Positions 22,833-33,627 of a stretch of DNA of 64,000 nt are shown here, in pieces. The stretch is taken from NCBI GenBank assembly GCA_020975725.1, contig QXJR01000009.1, forward strand, positions 806,001 to 870,000. Reading direction: 5' to 3'. The position numbers and the translations under genes were made by a program. This DNA comes from Picocystis sp. L7. Taxonomy: Eukaryota > Chlorophyta > Picocystophyceae > Picocystales > Picocystaceae. Position 1 is the first letter of the stretch. Every line of letters begins with the position of its first letter. The notes under the pieces were generated by a model. The model saw only the letters and a list, made by a program, of their open reading frames with translations, ran no database searches and was not told the DNA's origin.

Positions 22833-23486
22833 TCAGAAAAGGTTGGCCACGGACTCTGGCACCATAACCAGGTCGATCACCTGGATGACGGACTTGCATG
22901 CCGGAATATTGGGCCCGACGATGTGGACTGACTCTGGTACGAAAGGATCCAACATGATATGGAACTTGTTTCGGGTCACAGAGATGGTCTCTCCTTGCAA
23001 TGTGGTGAGTGTATCAGGCAACTGAGGAGTGTAGAAGGCTTCGCCCACTGCATGGTAAAGCAAGGTCTGCTCCACCGCCTGTGGAAGTTCCAAGAACTCT
23101 TCGATCGGCAATGGTACATACGTATCGAATGCGCGTGTGAATGCGTTGTTGGTGGGGGCAAAAAGAGTAATTTCTGCTTCGGGATCGTCCAACACATCCG
23201 CCAACCCTGGAACCACACCCACCGCAGTGGCGAGCGTGCTGAACAGCGAAGGGTGCGCCAAGACGATTTCCAGGATGGTGCGGCATTTTCCCTGTCCTCC
23301 GTGCACAGGTTTTGCCCAGTGAGAGAGGGTGGTGATGTTTTCCTTCTCCAACAGCGTTCGCTGCATCATGGAATGAGCATCGTCCTCGACCTCGGAGCGC
23401 GTTACGCCTACATTGCTTGTTGTGAACGCAACCGGAGAGAAGCTAAGCAGGAGGGCCAAGAGGAGGTGGGTCAACGGGCTGATCAT
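22833..23486 (-). CDS. Secreted fasciclin (FAS1) domain protein
   Basis: A 217-aa minus-strand single-exon protein. The first 22 residues (MISPLTHLLLALLLSFSPVA) are a signal peptide. Residues about 80-215 form one FAS1 domain: the H1 box is ITLFAPTNNAFTR and the H2 box near the end is VHIVGPNIPACKSVIQVID. FAS1 proteins act in cell adhesion and matrix organisation. There is no GPI-like tail after the domain, so it is probably soluble in the wall. An N-glycosylation sequon (NITT) lies in the linker. The ATG at 23486 is preferred because the signal peptide follows directly. Confidence 0.9.
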   Translation of the reverse strand: MISPLTHLLLALLLSFSPVAFTTSNVGVTRSEVEDDAHSMMQRTLLEKENITTLSHWAKPVHGGQGKCRTILEIVLAHPSLFSTLATAVGVVPGLADVLDDPEAEITLFAPTNNAFTRAFDTYVPLPIEEFLELPQAVEQTLLYHAVGEAFYTPQLPDTLTTLQGETISVTRNKFHIMLDPFVPESVHIVGPNIPACKSVIQVIDLVMVPESVANLF

Positions 23487-24388
23487 CTTTGCCTTCGATA
23501 TCAAGGTAAAGCTTCGTCAGTTGGTTGGATTCAAGTCCCGCATACAATATTGGGTGTATCAGCTCGGAATCCCACAGAAAGATGGATGGAAGGCTCTCGA
23601 GGCTTTCCGACCGACATCGATGGCTTTCTTCACTCCCAACTCTTCAATCCGCGTCCGGTGCGTCTCCTTACCGTCTTTTCCTGACTAGTGGTCGGTCAGG
23701 GTGTGATGGCGCGCCTGGCGTGGGAAGACCTCGTGTTTCGTGGGTTCCAACGCTGAAACTGTCGCGTGGTTGTGTCGGTTAGTAAAGAACTAAACGTGCG
23801 GTAGCACATCAACCGACAGGTCTGTAGCAGGAGGGGGGTGACGACATCGACAAGACAGCCATACATATGAGCACGGGTTCGGATCGTACGGTGCATATGG
23901 ATCCCAAAGATGCCCCGGGGGAGCGCCCCCATCGATCGGGGCGTCGACGATCGTCGATCGATCGGGATGTGGGGTGTACGGAGGGGGAATCTCGGATCCA
24001 TCGAGGTTTGGGGCACGTGGATGGACCCCTCCAAGGGAGTGGGACTCGATCGATCCAACAGATCCGAATTTGTCGTGCGAAAAGCTGCCGTCCGCGTGCA
24101 TGGGAGATGGAGTCGATCGCAGTGCGGTCCATGATCGGGCCTGCATGAGCCAGGGGAACGGCATCCTGCTCTGGACGAGTAGGATGCCGTCCGTTTAAAG
24201 TCGATCCCATGACCAAAGGTCGACTAGAGAAACGGCTTGGAACGTGACTCCACGAACCAAGGGAAGAGATGTCCTTGTTCCGTCTTCGCGTAACGTCAGG
24301 ATGCAAGGGAACACTAGAAGACCAACCACACGGCATGTCTGGCGGAAGATGATGCGAAGCGAAGAAGATGCTGACAATTCGGACAAAG
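23487..24388. other. Interval between the FAS1 and LNK-like genes
   Basis: Holds the FAS1 promoter and presumably the LNK 3' UTR. Dense in CGATCG words around 23925-23965, including the 14-bp palindrome TCGACGATCGTCGA at 23944-23957. No convincing coding region. Confidence 0.4.
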
Positions 24389-25824
24389 TTACAGTTGGTA
24401 GGGCGCTGGCCCACAATGTAAAGCATCAGACCATGCAGGCCTTCTGGTGCCCGCATCCCCTGCATCAGGTGGCAGGGTGCACGGGGAAGCGACTTTTCTT
24501 TCAAGCTGAGGATAAACAGCATTCGAGTGATCAACCCCGAATCTGTGATACAGCAAAGACGCCACTGTACGATCAATAGCACTTTCAACCTCTGTGGGAG
24601 GCTGTTGACTCAAGTTTCCCCCAAAGTCATCTACACAACCAAAGCGCCGACCTGTTCGGACATCTGCACTCTTTGCAAGTCTAAACAGAGAATCACGCAT
24701 GCTCACCCTTGTTTTCAGATCAAGGCCGTCTATGGTGTTTCGGAGTCCCTGGAGGACAGCGAAATACTCCTGGTCTTTCTCGTTCAATTTGACGGCATGG
24801 ACTTGTTGCTGAACATCATGGGTACTGCTCGGCACCGCCATGCCTTGGACAAGGCTGCCATGGCAATGATCCTCCGGTGCATTTCCTACCAAAGAAACCG
24901 GCAGCGAGATGGGGATATTCACATTCAGCGGTAGTCTGCCTTGTCCTTGACGGCCCGCCCCCTTTTGCGGCTGTGAATCCGCCCCTCGCCTGGAACTATT
25001 TTTCTGCCTGCAAATAGCTTGGCGGTGTGCACGGCGTGCCTGTGCAGCCGCCTGCCTCCCTTTTGCAGAAAAGTCCATCGGTCTGCCGTCTTCTACAAGC
25101 ACTCCATCAGTCGGATCATTGAGCAGCTCCTGGTAGCTAGTGCTTGCTAACTTGCAGTTATTACGAGCACAGAAGTTCTTGCTGGGATCTTCTCCACTCT
25201 GTGAAGGAACAGAACCGCATGACAGGTCAGCTACTGGTAGTCAATGATGGGTCCAGGATTCGTGGCACGACGATCGAAGGCAAGGCTCACCTGTACAAAG
25301 CTGATTGCATCCTTCTGAAGGGGTATGCTGTTGTACCTCAAGTCTCCAAACATGAGTCCGTCTGTTGCTGTACTCGGTTCTGAACCAGGGTGCACTGAAG
25401 GACCTTGGCTGGAGTCCAAACGTTTGTTGCTTTTAAATTGCCCCTTGTCCAGAATGCCATCCGCAAATGCCACATCTGTCGGATCATCAGTACCACTGAA
25501 AATCGCCTCATTGCTGGTCTTTTCTTCCCTGTCTCCCCAAACAGCGGGGCCTGCTGTGTTGTCGAGGGAATGCAAGTAATCGGCGATGCCCATATCCTCC
25601 TCCTATCAAGCAGGGCCACAAGCGATCGGAAGACAAATTCCAGTCAGTCTAGGTTCCATAATCGGGTTTCGTATGCATAGCAGCTATTTGCGTACAAGCA
25701 CATGACGTACCGTCAAGTTCAACTCATCGCCATGTCCAAATAACTCCGGTAAGAACTCGTCATTGAACATGCCACTCTCTTGGTTGTCGATCGACATCCT
25801 TCCTCCTTCTGACGAATCTGCCAT
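24389..25824 (-). CDS. LNK: LNK-like clock-associated transcriptional coactivator
   Basis: Three exons on the minus strand: 25824-25711, 25602-25291 and 25198-24389; 411 aa. Introns are 108 and 92 nt with donors GTACGTCA and GTGAGCCT, CTGAC words and acceptors GATAG and TTCACAG. All junctions are in phase 0. The identification rests on two conserved LNK blocks in the last exon: DLKTRVSMRDSLFRLAKSA, and shortly after AIDRTVASLLYHRFG. The N terminus is acidic and aromatic (FNDEFLPELFGHG), as in LNK proteins. In Arabidopsis LNK proteins act as coactivators with RVE8/MYB factors at evening-phased promoters and lack a DNA-binding domain. The C-terminal 40 residues are less convincing and a further small intron is possible. 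Confidence 0.72.
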
Positions 25825-27824
25825 GATTGTTTTTCTCCTGCTTCGTATGCCTTCCTTTTCACCCTCCGCTTCCTCGTACGCCGAGGCCCCGACGATCGCT
25901 ACGAACCCGAGCTTCCACGGCAGAAGATAGATCTGCAGACGGCGACGACGTCTACTCAACGCCACCAGAGTGGTAGAGTGGGATCTTCCCGGACACTTGC
26001 ACTCGCGCCTTTTTGCGTCCACTTCCCAAGACTTGCCCTTTTTCCGTTCTTGCGCGTGTTTTCGCACAGCAAGCCTTGGCTTGGATCCGACGCAAGCCTC
26101 GTTTCCGCCGCAACTTCTTCTTTCCTTCCACTTCGCGGCTATCACGCACCACCACGTGCTCCTTCCCTTCCTTTCCCACCTTCCTGGCCTCCACACGCGC
26201 TGGAAACGTCCCTTTTTCGAGCACGTTTCGCGACAAATGGAGCGGACGCGTCGGCGTGGAGCGCAGCACGCGCAGCACGTGCGAATGATTTGTGGCTCGT
26301 CGATCTGGGCGTCTCCCGGTTTCGACCCGGGCACAGACCCGAGAGATCTCCCTTTCCACCTGGGATCGAAAGGGTGGGAACCACGGGCAGACCCGGTTCG
26401 TGGGAAGGGGAGAGATCGATCGTCCAGGGTGGAGGACAGATCACCCCCGATGGAGAAAGACCGTGTGAAGACCGCTGTCTCGGACGGTCCATGACGGTCC
26501 ACGAGTACGAAGGGGGGTCCTTCGGGTGGGGTCCTTCGGGTGGAGAACCAGCCTGGTTCGGTTCAAATCCTTGTCCTTTGTCTATGAACGAGGCATCGCA
26601 CGATGATGGACAAGCAGGAAGAGGCAACATGCCACCGGGGAAGGAAGGAGAAGAAACAGAAACATGTGCAAACCATGCGGTGGGTTCCTCGCCACAATCC
26701 ATCCATCCCGGTAATGAGCGAGATCTCACCGCACAGGAAGAGGAAGTTGGGCCCATAACGACGGAAGGAGTGTAGGCGGAGGAATGGAAGTAAGCAGAAA
26801 CATTGTGTGTGCTAGGTCTGCGACTCCCTTCGCTGCACCTGGATGCTCCAACCACCCTCTTTGTGCGCGCGACGTGTAGGCTCTGTTGACTGCAAAAGTT
26901 GGTCCCAATCCTCCCGTAGGTTCAACAGCTGGCCCGAAAGCTTTCACGGAGACAATGGGCAGACCTGAAAGAGTTCAGCACATACCGATGTGATCTTTTG
27001 TTGAAACCGTAATGAAACAGTAGAACCATGGACATACACACCACCGAACCTTTGCTGCGAAGAAACTGACTGCACTCGGACAAGGTCCGGTCGATTCAAC
27101 TGTTTGTCCTGCGCTAAGAGACTGCGATTGACAATATGTTACTGTATAGTCATACAGAACAAATGCCAATTCAAGGCATGAAACCCCCTGACCCATCAGA
27201 CGCGGTTCTTATCACCCATCAGAAAAGTGGAAATGGGCTCCGTGCAATTATAAGTGGCCGCTGTCTCTTTGTAGAAAGCGCTTTCAGCATGTGATTTGAT
27301 CAGTAGGGAGATAGAATCATCCAACATATGATATTGTCTCCTTCAATATGGGAAAGGGAATATGGTGGTATAAGAGGCATTCCACTGCGTCTTTGTCTGT
27401 GCAGGTAAGTATACCAGAATTGATTTTGACAAATAGCAATAATCGGGCTTCCTGTTCGTTCGCTGTGCTACATCAAGTTTTGATTTTGCGAGGAAAGATT
27501 GGCCACGTATCAAGGAACTTTCACGGACTTTCTTGGATGAATGCATGCCGAATTTACTGGATAACAATGTTTCAAATTTATCGGAACAGGAATGTCTCTT
27601 GCTTACTCGCTGTCAACAGATGCAAATCGAAAATGCTGCCCACGGGACGAGCTTGCAGAACCCTCCAAAAAGATCTGAGGAACAGGTTGCCATTTGCTGC
27701 AAAACTGGCTGTCTAGTGCAAGCAACGAAGCCAGATCTCTCATTCTGTATGTATCAATTATGCCATGGGTGCAGGAGCCAAGATAAGGAAAGCCTATTTA
27801 GAGCATCCGCCCTACCGTCTGTGT
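25825..27824. other. 2 kb upstream of the LNK-like gene
   Basis: GC-rich up to about 26.9 kb with promoter-like words, then AT-richer. Contains a GGTCC module at 26451-26505. Short open frames after 27.3 kb resemble nothing known. No RNA gene seen. Confidence 0.4.
26451..26505 (+). promoter_or_regulatory. GGTCCATGAC/GGTCCACGAG module
   Basis: Reads like the module upstream of cyclophilin: a purine-rich start, AAGACCG words, then GGTCCATGAC at 26486-26495 directly followed by GGTCCACGAG at 26496-26505. It lies about 650 bp upstream of the LNK start. Confidence 0.4.
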
Positions 27825-28904
27825 TCATTTCATTGCAAGAAAACTTAATGGATCTGCTTCTTCTGAACAGAGACCCACTTGCTTCCTAAGGTGTTCTTTG
27901 TTGAAGAAACCATCCAGGCGATAGTTTCCCTTCAGTGGACTAAGCGTCAGCTCTCCAAAATAGACTGTCTCGTTCACCACATAGAAATCAACGCGAACAA
28001 AGCGGAACCCTCTGGCAAGAGCAACTCCGGCATTGAACATTTTCTCGACAGAGGTCACGGGTGGAGGTTCTGCTGCGCTTTGACTCATTTTGTCTACCAA
28101 ATCAGCGAAAGTGAGAGGTGTCCGGTTTCTGTTCTGGTGCACTCTAGCCCTGAGTCGCGAACCAGATGTATTCTTCGGCATCTCTTCAAATCTTCTCACT
28201 TGGACGGCAAAAGGACGTCCCCCAAACATAAAAAGCTGATAGTCGTAGGGCAGGTGCGAACCAAGAAACTCCTCTACAATGACTGCTCTGCGTACACGCT
28301 TGTACTGCGGCTCAATATCACAGCTATAGCATCGGCTGAGCCACGAGCGTGCCAACTGCTTCATTTCTTCTCCAGTAAATCTTTTCTTCCTGCTGTATCT
28401 GCCTTTGTTACCTGCATACACCTTTTTATTGGCCACCAGGAGGTTCATACCTGATCCGTGCACGGCCTTGAACGCAAATGAATCCGGGAATTCGAATGCA
28501 CGCAGAGCTCTGAGGCGAGGCCTTGTGAAGAGTGCAATGGTTTGCGCCGTGGTGATGTATGGTGCGTGCGTGACTGCGTAGTGCTTGGCGGAGGATTTAT
28601 CCACGAACCTTGCTAATCGAGTGTATTGACTGCTGTTCATCTGCCTCCTAATCCAGGCGGAGAAGGACTCGCTGTCTTCCATGCAGCCTTGCTCTGGCGG
28701 TTTCGTGTCCCCGCGTTCCAAGTAGAACTTCCAGGTGGCGGCGTCAATCTTTGGATTCCCCTGCACCACCACGTCCCAAGTTCCGTTCCACCACGCGCAT
28801 CTGAAGAGCCACAGGACGATCCATGGCCCTGCATGCCACAGCCTCCATGACCAACTGTGTGTGGCTCGGACACCTTGGGGTCGCATCGTTTCTTCCATCG
28901 GCAT
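27825..28904 (-). CDS. TupA-like ATP-grasp protein with N-terminal membrane anchor
   Basis: A 359-aa minus-strand single-exon protein. Residues about 15-40 (WRLWHAGPWIVLWLFRCAWW) form a hydrophobic anchor, so it is probably a type II Golgi or ER membrane protein. The rest resembles the TupA-like ATP-grasp family: LARFVDKSSAKHYAV, FPDSFAFKAVHGSGMNLLV, then VIVEEFLG, PYDYQLFMFGGRPFAVQ, and near the end FRFVRVDFYVVNETVYFGEL, the usual metal-site region. Bacterial TupA is tied to cell-wall polymer synthesis; eukaryotic relatives have no settled role but often sit with glycan-modifying proteins. The ATG at 28904 places the anchor near the N terminus. Two N-glycosylation sequons (NTSG, NETV) fit a luminal domain. 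Confidence 0.72.
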   Translation of the reverse strand: MPMEETMRPQGVRATHSWSWRLWHAGPWIVLWLFRCAWWNGTWDVVVQGNPKIDAATWKFYLERGDTKPPEQGCMEDSESFSAWIRRQMNSSQYTRLARFVDKSSAKHYAVTHAPYITTAQTIALFTRPRLRALRAFEFPDSFAFKAVHGSGMNLLVANKKVYAGNKGRYSRKKRFTGEEMKQLARSWLSRCYSCDIEPQYKRVRRAVIVEEFLGSHLPYDYQLFMFGGRPFAVQVRRFEEMPKNTSGSRLRARVHQNRNRTPLTFADLVDKMSQSAAEPPPVTSVEKMFNAGVALARGFRFVRVDFYVVNETVYFGELTLSPLKGNYRLDGFFNKEHLRKQVGLCSEEADPLSFLAMK

Positions 28905-29484
28905 CTTCGCCACCGCGGACCTAAGAAGGACCCCGGCGGTCCTCGGATCTCCCAAGCAATCTCGCACTCAAAACGATGGCGATCGATGGGAAGGACGAAC
29001 GATGCAAGGAGGAGCTGGCAAGTTTCCTCAGTCCATCCGCCTACTCTCGATCCTTGTCGCTACGGCGGGTTGGACAGGTCAGAATCAGAAACCACCCGCG
29101 GGAGTTTCTTCTCAAACCGGCGAGGAGTGGTGCGTGTGCAACATACGAGAAGATGTCACACCCACCAGAAAATACTTTCTTTCGGCATGAATCGTCCCAA
29201 GGGAACTAGCCGGATCGTTTAAAAATAGGGCTTCGTTGGCCATCCATTTAGTAGATTGTTGGTATGAGCACGAAAAACATCTCACGTACTGGAGCGGATT
29301 GAAGACGCTTTCAAAGATAGAAACCTCATCTTCAAGGATGGACCTTACTATTGCTCCAAATCGTCGTCCCAAGCGTAAGGGCAAAGCATTCGTAGCACGA
29401 ATCAAAAAAACCCTTCATAAAGCCATGAGGTGTAGTTATTATTCTAGTACGCGCATGTATAAAGAGAATGGACATTCTTTCGAG
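28905..29484. other. Upstream region of the ATP-grasp gene
   Basis: Promoter region grading into AT-richer sequence before a solo LTR. No gene recognised. Confidence 0.4.
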
Positions 29485-30218
29485 TGATGCTGCGACCAAC
29501 CCTCTCGAGACACCTGTCTTGCCGAGATTGTCCTTCGACGATGAGGAATATGCACTCCATCGCGAGGCTCCTGAGAGGTTCTCAATTACATTCCGGCCAT
29601 TTACTTGGGACTTGTTTGCCTCGCCAAAACATGCTCAATGTCCGGCCTTCTTTACACGGGAGACCCATGCTCTCGCCCAAGAATGGGCTAGTCTTGGCAA
29701 CCTATGGGCACACCCACCCTGTTGCCTCATTGACTCCGTGATGGGCAAGCTCGAGGCCCAACCTAGAGCCCTTGTGACCATGACCACTCCGCATTGACCA
29801 CAGGCTCCCTGGTTCCCTCGCTTGCAGCATCTCGCTACCGACCAGGAGGTACTAGGGAGGCATGAGGGAATATTCTCGGATGCCCGAGGAAGGACCTTGC
29901 CTTCCCCTCACTGGGACGTCCTCCTTAGCCATGTCCCTAGGCGGATGCAGGGCTAGGACTAACCCCGAATAGGGACCGGTTCGTCCCCCTTTCTACTGAG
30001 GGCTCCGTGGCCGATGAACCGGATAAATACGTGGCTTCGCCGCGGGCGGATTCCCCGATGGAGTTAAGATGTAATATCGATTGCGGCGGAGGGGAACGAG
30101 AAAAAAGAACAACGGTCACGACTATCGCTACAACACGAACGAGCGCGAGCGCACATCAATGTCACCATCATCGATGTTGGCTCGCAACTCAAGAAGGAGG
30201 TGGGCGCGTATGCGCCAT
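29485..30218 (+). repeat. Old solo LTR of a Ty3/gypsy element
   Basis: About 734 bp that match the 759-bp LTRs at 54682-55440 and 58057-58815 from the first bases to near the end, but with clearly more divergence, especially in the last 200 bp. No internal region adjoins it. I see no clear target duplication. It is older than the other two copies. Confidence 0.75.
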
Positions 30219-31727
30219 AGTCACGTCCCATTGCAAAGCAATGTTGGAAAGTACTCTCCTTGAGTCCTCACGTGTCTACGACCCCCTTGCTTAGTCTTTG
30301 AGAGTCGGAGTGGGACATACTCATTAACGCACCAAAGGTCTAACAATTTTATGGCTTACTCTTGAACAACGAGTGTCTCCATTTCCACTCCTTCCTCGCT
30401 CCATCTTGCCCGTGCACCTTCATCAATGTTAGCTTGATCTTTGACAATTCTGCCTTGGCCGTGTGCCATGTTGACAGCCCAATGCGTCTTGCACCAACGT
30501 ATGGACTTCCAAATGAACTATACGATCGACGCTTTCCTTTGTTATGTGCCACCATTTCAAACGCAAAGCACCAAAGTACCTCAATTTTGAGCTACGTCTT
30601 TCTTTTTGCTTGGCTTCCCGAGTTGGAGCCCCTCTCCACCTCTTTCTCTACGGGGTGCTCAAGGATTTACTTTGCCAACTCTTCCTCGTCTCATTGGACG
30701 CTTGACCCACCTGGCTCTACAGTGGCACGAGTACCCTTGTTCTTCTTTAAAGCTTCGCTCAATGCGTCCATGAGATGCCACCTCATTGAATTGATCAAGA
30801 GTTCAAGCCGTTGAACAGTCAATCCCGACCACCTTCAAAGCACTCCGCCAGCAAGCATGTGCACTCTTTGTCAGCTTGTGTCCGCGCTTTTTTAGGGGAT
30901 TGCGTGAGTCGACAAATCATTGGTAGAAAAAGGGAAGGGATGGTCCGATGTCTATGGTCCGTGCCTCAGCCTGGCAAGTTCAATTGCAGTCTCCGTCCCA
31001 TTGCTTGCATAGAGGTTGGTTCTCATGAGGAACTTTTGCTTATGCCATTGGCCACCGTTTTTTTTAAATTTGGGCTCATTTTCGCCACACTAGGTCTTGT
31101 CGTTCCTCGGCGGGCTGAGCTGCTGTTGGATGCCATGCACTTACATGCAAAAGCTTAAATGGTTGTTCTAAGTATCTTGTGTGAATGGGTAAAGGTTGCC
31201 GCTTCGAGGCAAGCATTGGTGGCCATAGTTTTGGTGGCAATGTCAGTTAGATATACATTTGCCGAAGTATCTTCAACCGCGCCTCCCCTCCATTCTTGGA
31301 AGGGTAACGAAATCCTGGAGAGCGATTTGGAAGGGACGTCTTAGAATGGGATATGGGTCGAGTTGCAATGTTTCATTTCGGAGCGAAAACGAATCCCTAT
31401 CGTGGAAGGATTTCCCAACCCCAGACTCTAGACCCTGGGGAACTGATTGGTACTGTACCATGGCGACCCCGGGGTAAATACTTCCTTTTGACAGGGAGTC
31501 TGGGTCGATACCCGTACTAGCAAATGAGTGTTGACATAGACCGGCCCGGAGTGAACTGTCTGTTCCAGACTAACGTCATTATCAGATCGTCTGCACTTTG
31601 GTCGAAGGCCAAGGGAAGACGAGCTGACGGTTCGACTTGGTATCAAAACTTTGCGGTTTTCGGATAGAGTCCATTCAGTCCAAATAAGAGTCCAGTGTCG
31701 CAAGGGAAACCGCCGCAAACTATTCCA
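30219..31727. other. Decayed repeat-like sequence and upstream region of a surface-protein gene
   Basis: The minus strand near 30349-30600 encodes a protein-like stretch (e.g. ARRIGLSTWHTAKAELSKIK) without a start or family I can name, perhaps a transposon remnant. The rest holds no recognised gene. The last 250 bp are presumably the promoter of the next gene. Confidence 0.35.
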
Positions 31728-32666
31728 ATGCTGTGCGTGGCGCCAAGAGGGGTGTGCCAACAGACGCAGTGCTTTCGGAAAACGGACATCTCGAAGAAGC
31801 TCAGTCCATGGTACAGGTCAGTGTGGAAGCTTACAAGGAGTATCATCTTGATAGCACTTCTGAGCAAAACCAGTGTTTACACAGGAGCATTTGCTGAGGA
31901 CCTCCCAGGTTGTTCCTGCGAGGTTGGGTCTCTAGACTGCCAATTGGCTGCAGATACTGCCGAAGATTCAATTCGATATCTTTCAAGTCACGATTGTGCA
32001 AACCAGTGCCAAGCCGACAGAGGGTGTCAGGAAGCATTCTTTCGACTAGAGCAGATTTTACAAGGCTGTCCAGTGGGAACTGTGCAGGAGAGGATCAGCT
32101 ACCATGCTTTTGAATTCGAGAGCAGCTGTTCACGCTGTAGAGAGTACCCTCCGAACCAAGCAGGAAAAAAGTTGTGTCCAGCTTCTCTTCATTGCCAGAA
32201 TGAAACTCAAGCCCTGGAAGCCCTCAACTTTCTCAGACGGTCTTGCAGGGGTTCCAGGGGCTGTGTTAATAATCCGCAGTGTGAAGAGTCCTGGCATCGC
32301 CTATATGCAATGGAGTACATGTGCGCACCTCACGATGTTAGCCCCAAGCTCAGAGAATCTATAAGATCTTGGGGCATTAGCAATTGCAAAGGAGAGATGT
32401 GTAATCTTCATAAGAGAGAAGTGTACTTTGGACCTGATTGTCTGGCCGAGAACGAAAGCTACTCTAGTGGAATATCGAAGGGTGCCATTGCTGGGATAGT
32501 AATTGGAGGATTGATTGGGGCCCTACTCATAATTGCAACAACAGCTTTTGCTCTCAAGGCAAGAAAGAACCCGTTCATGCCGTTTGAGATGGCTACAGAT
32601 GCAAAGGCCAACGACCAGCATGACGCACTGCCACCGCCAGCTTCTTTTCATGCGGCGAGAAATTAG
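31728..32666 (+). CDS. Single-pass membrane protein with two Cys-rich modules
   Basis: 312 aa from the ATG at 31728. A hydrophobic stretch (SIILIALLSKTSVYTGAFA) is the signal or anchor, then comes a Cys-rich ectodomain, a strong membrane span near the C terminus (GAIAGIVIGGLIGALLIIAT) and a short cytosolic tail. The ectodomain holds two related modules: GCQEAFFRLEQILQGC continuing to SYHAFEFESSC, and QCEESWHRLYAMEYMC continuing to WGISNC. The same module occurs twice in the gene at 33628, so the two genes are probably an old tandem pair. The signal lies about 40 residues in, so a first intron or another start is possible. Topology suggests a cell-surface protein; I know no family name. Confidence 0.65.
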   Translation: MLCVAPRGVCQQTQCFRKTDISKKLSPWYRSVWKLTRSIILIALLSKTSVYTGAFAEDLPGCSCEVGSLDCQLAADTAEDSIRYLSSHDCANQCQADRGCQEAFFRLEQILQGCPVGTVQERISYHAFEFESSCSRCREYPPNQAGKKLCPASLHCQNETQALEALNFLRRSCRGSRGCVNNPQCEESWHRLYAMEYMCAPHDVSPKLRESIRSWGISNCKGEMCNLHKREVYFGPDCLAENESYSSGISKGAIAGIVIGGLIGALLIIATTAFALKARKNPFMPFEMATDAKANDQHDALPPPASFHAARN

Positions 32667-33627
32667 GTGCAACATTCTGAGGTGCCCTCTGCACAGTAGC
32701 TTTGTAAGCTAATTTGGCGCAGCAAGAACAATGATTGCATGTATTTACAGATACGACTCTTCAAATCTATCAGTGTGTGCCTACATTGTTTGGTTTTGTA
32801 AACCTGAGCAACTTGAAACTGCTGATCCAGCAGGAGGCCCAATATCCGCAACACTCCTCTTCTGTCTGCAACCGTGATCACTTCTTTGACAGCCATTCTT
32901 TGTTGCCCCATTCTGTGCACCGGTGTCCATGCATAGTAGGGCTCGCTCGTTGGTTGAGCAGCCAATTGCCACAACACATTTTCCTCTTTACCACAGTCCC
33001 GTTGACAACCGTTGAAGCAGCACACACAATGGCATTATCCCTTCCTTGTCGCCCTTCCACACGGATGATAGTACCAGTTCACTCACCCAAATTATTGCAC
33101 TGGCCACATCCTTGCACTTTTGGAGAGTGAGAGGTCAATAGTCATGGTAGCTTCCTTGTTCGTGGAGATAATAAATGCAACAATTTCTGAGCCTAATTAT
33201 AAAATCAAACTCAACAGAAGTACAACCGGTCCACGTTTGTGGGTTCCACCACGACCCATGCTGCAGACCGGTTGAAGGCCGCAGTCTAAAGCCGAGGATG
33301 TCCGCAACGGTCGTCAGGGCACTTTACGCATCCTTCCACCAAGCGTCTCAGTCACTATATAGCTTCTGGTGTAGAGTTGCCCCATTTCTGACATTCGATC
33401 CTCATTCTGGGGTCTGTAGGGTTTTGTGGAGTGCGGTTCGGTTGCAACAGACTCGTTGGGATGTCGACATCGCCCCGACCCTGTCGACACTATCTGGGAC
33501 ACGAAGGGGTCGGAAGTTTGAGAGAGGGTCGAGTATACGTCGGAGTCGCCAACAAGCAACCCGTGGTAACGACTCAAGTTGCAGACACCGGTGACGAACG
33601 GTATCAAAGCGTGCATCTACAGGTAGC
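32667..33627. other. Interval between two surface-protein genes
   Basis: 3' UTR of the upstream gene and promoter of the next one. The promoter half has GTCGAC palindromes. No other gene. Confidence 0.4.
33461..33490. promoter_or_regulatory. Paired GTCGAC sites upstream of a GPI-type surface protein
   Basis: ATGTCGACAT, a 10-bp palindrome, at 33461-33470, and CTGTCGACAC at 33481-33490, about 140-165 bp before the start codon. The gene at 37493 also has two TGTCGACA-type sites at a similar distance. Confidence 0.35.

Noticed and set aside
23809-24588. Extra C-terminal exon for the LNK-like gene
   Set aside because: An acceptor-like TGATGCAG exists, but the donor would be GTTTAT and the added sequence does not resemble LNK.
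30007-30294. Open frame starting MADEPDKYVASPRADS, repeated at 54478-54921 and 58576-58938
   Set aside because: It is repeated only because it lies within the LTR; it has no recognisable protein features.
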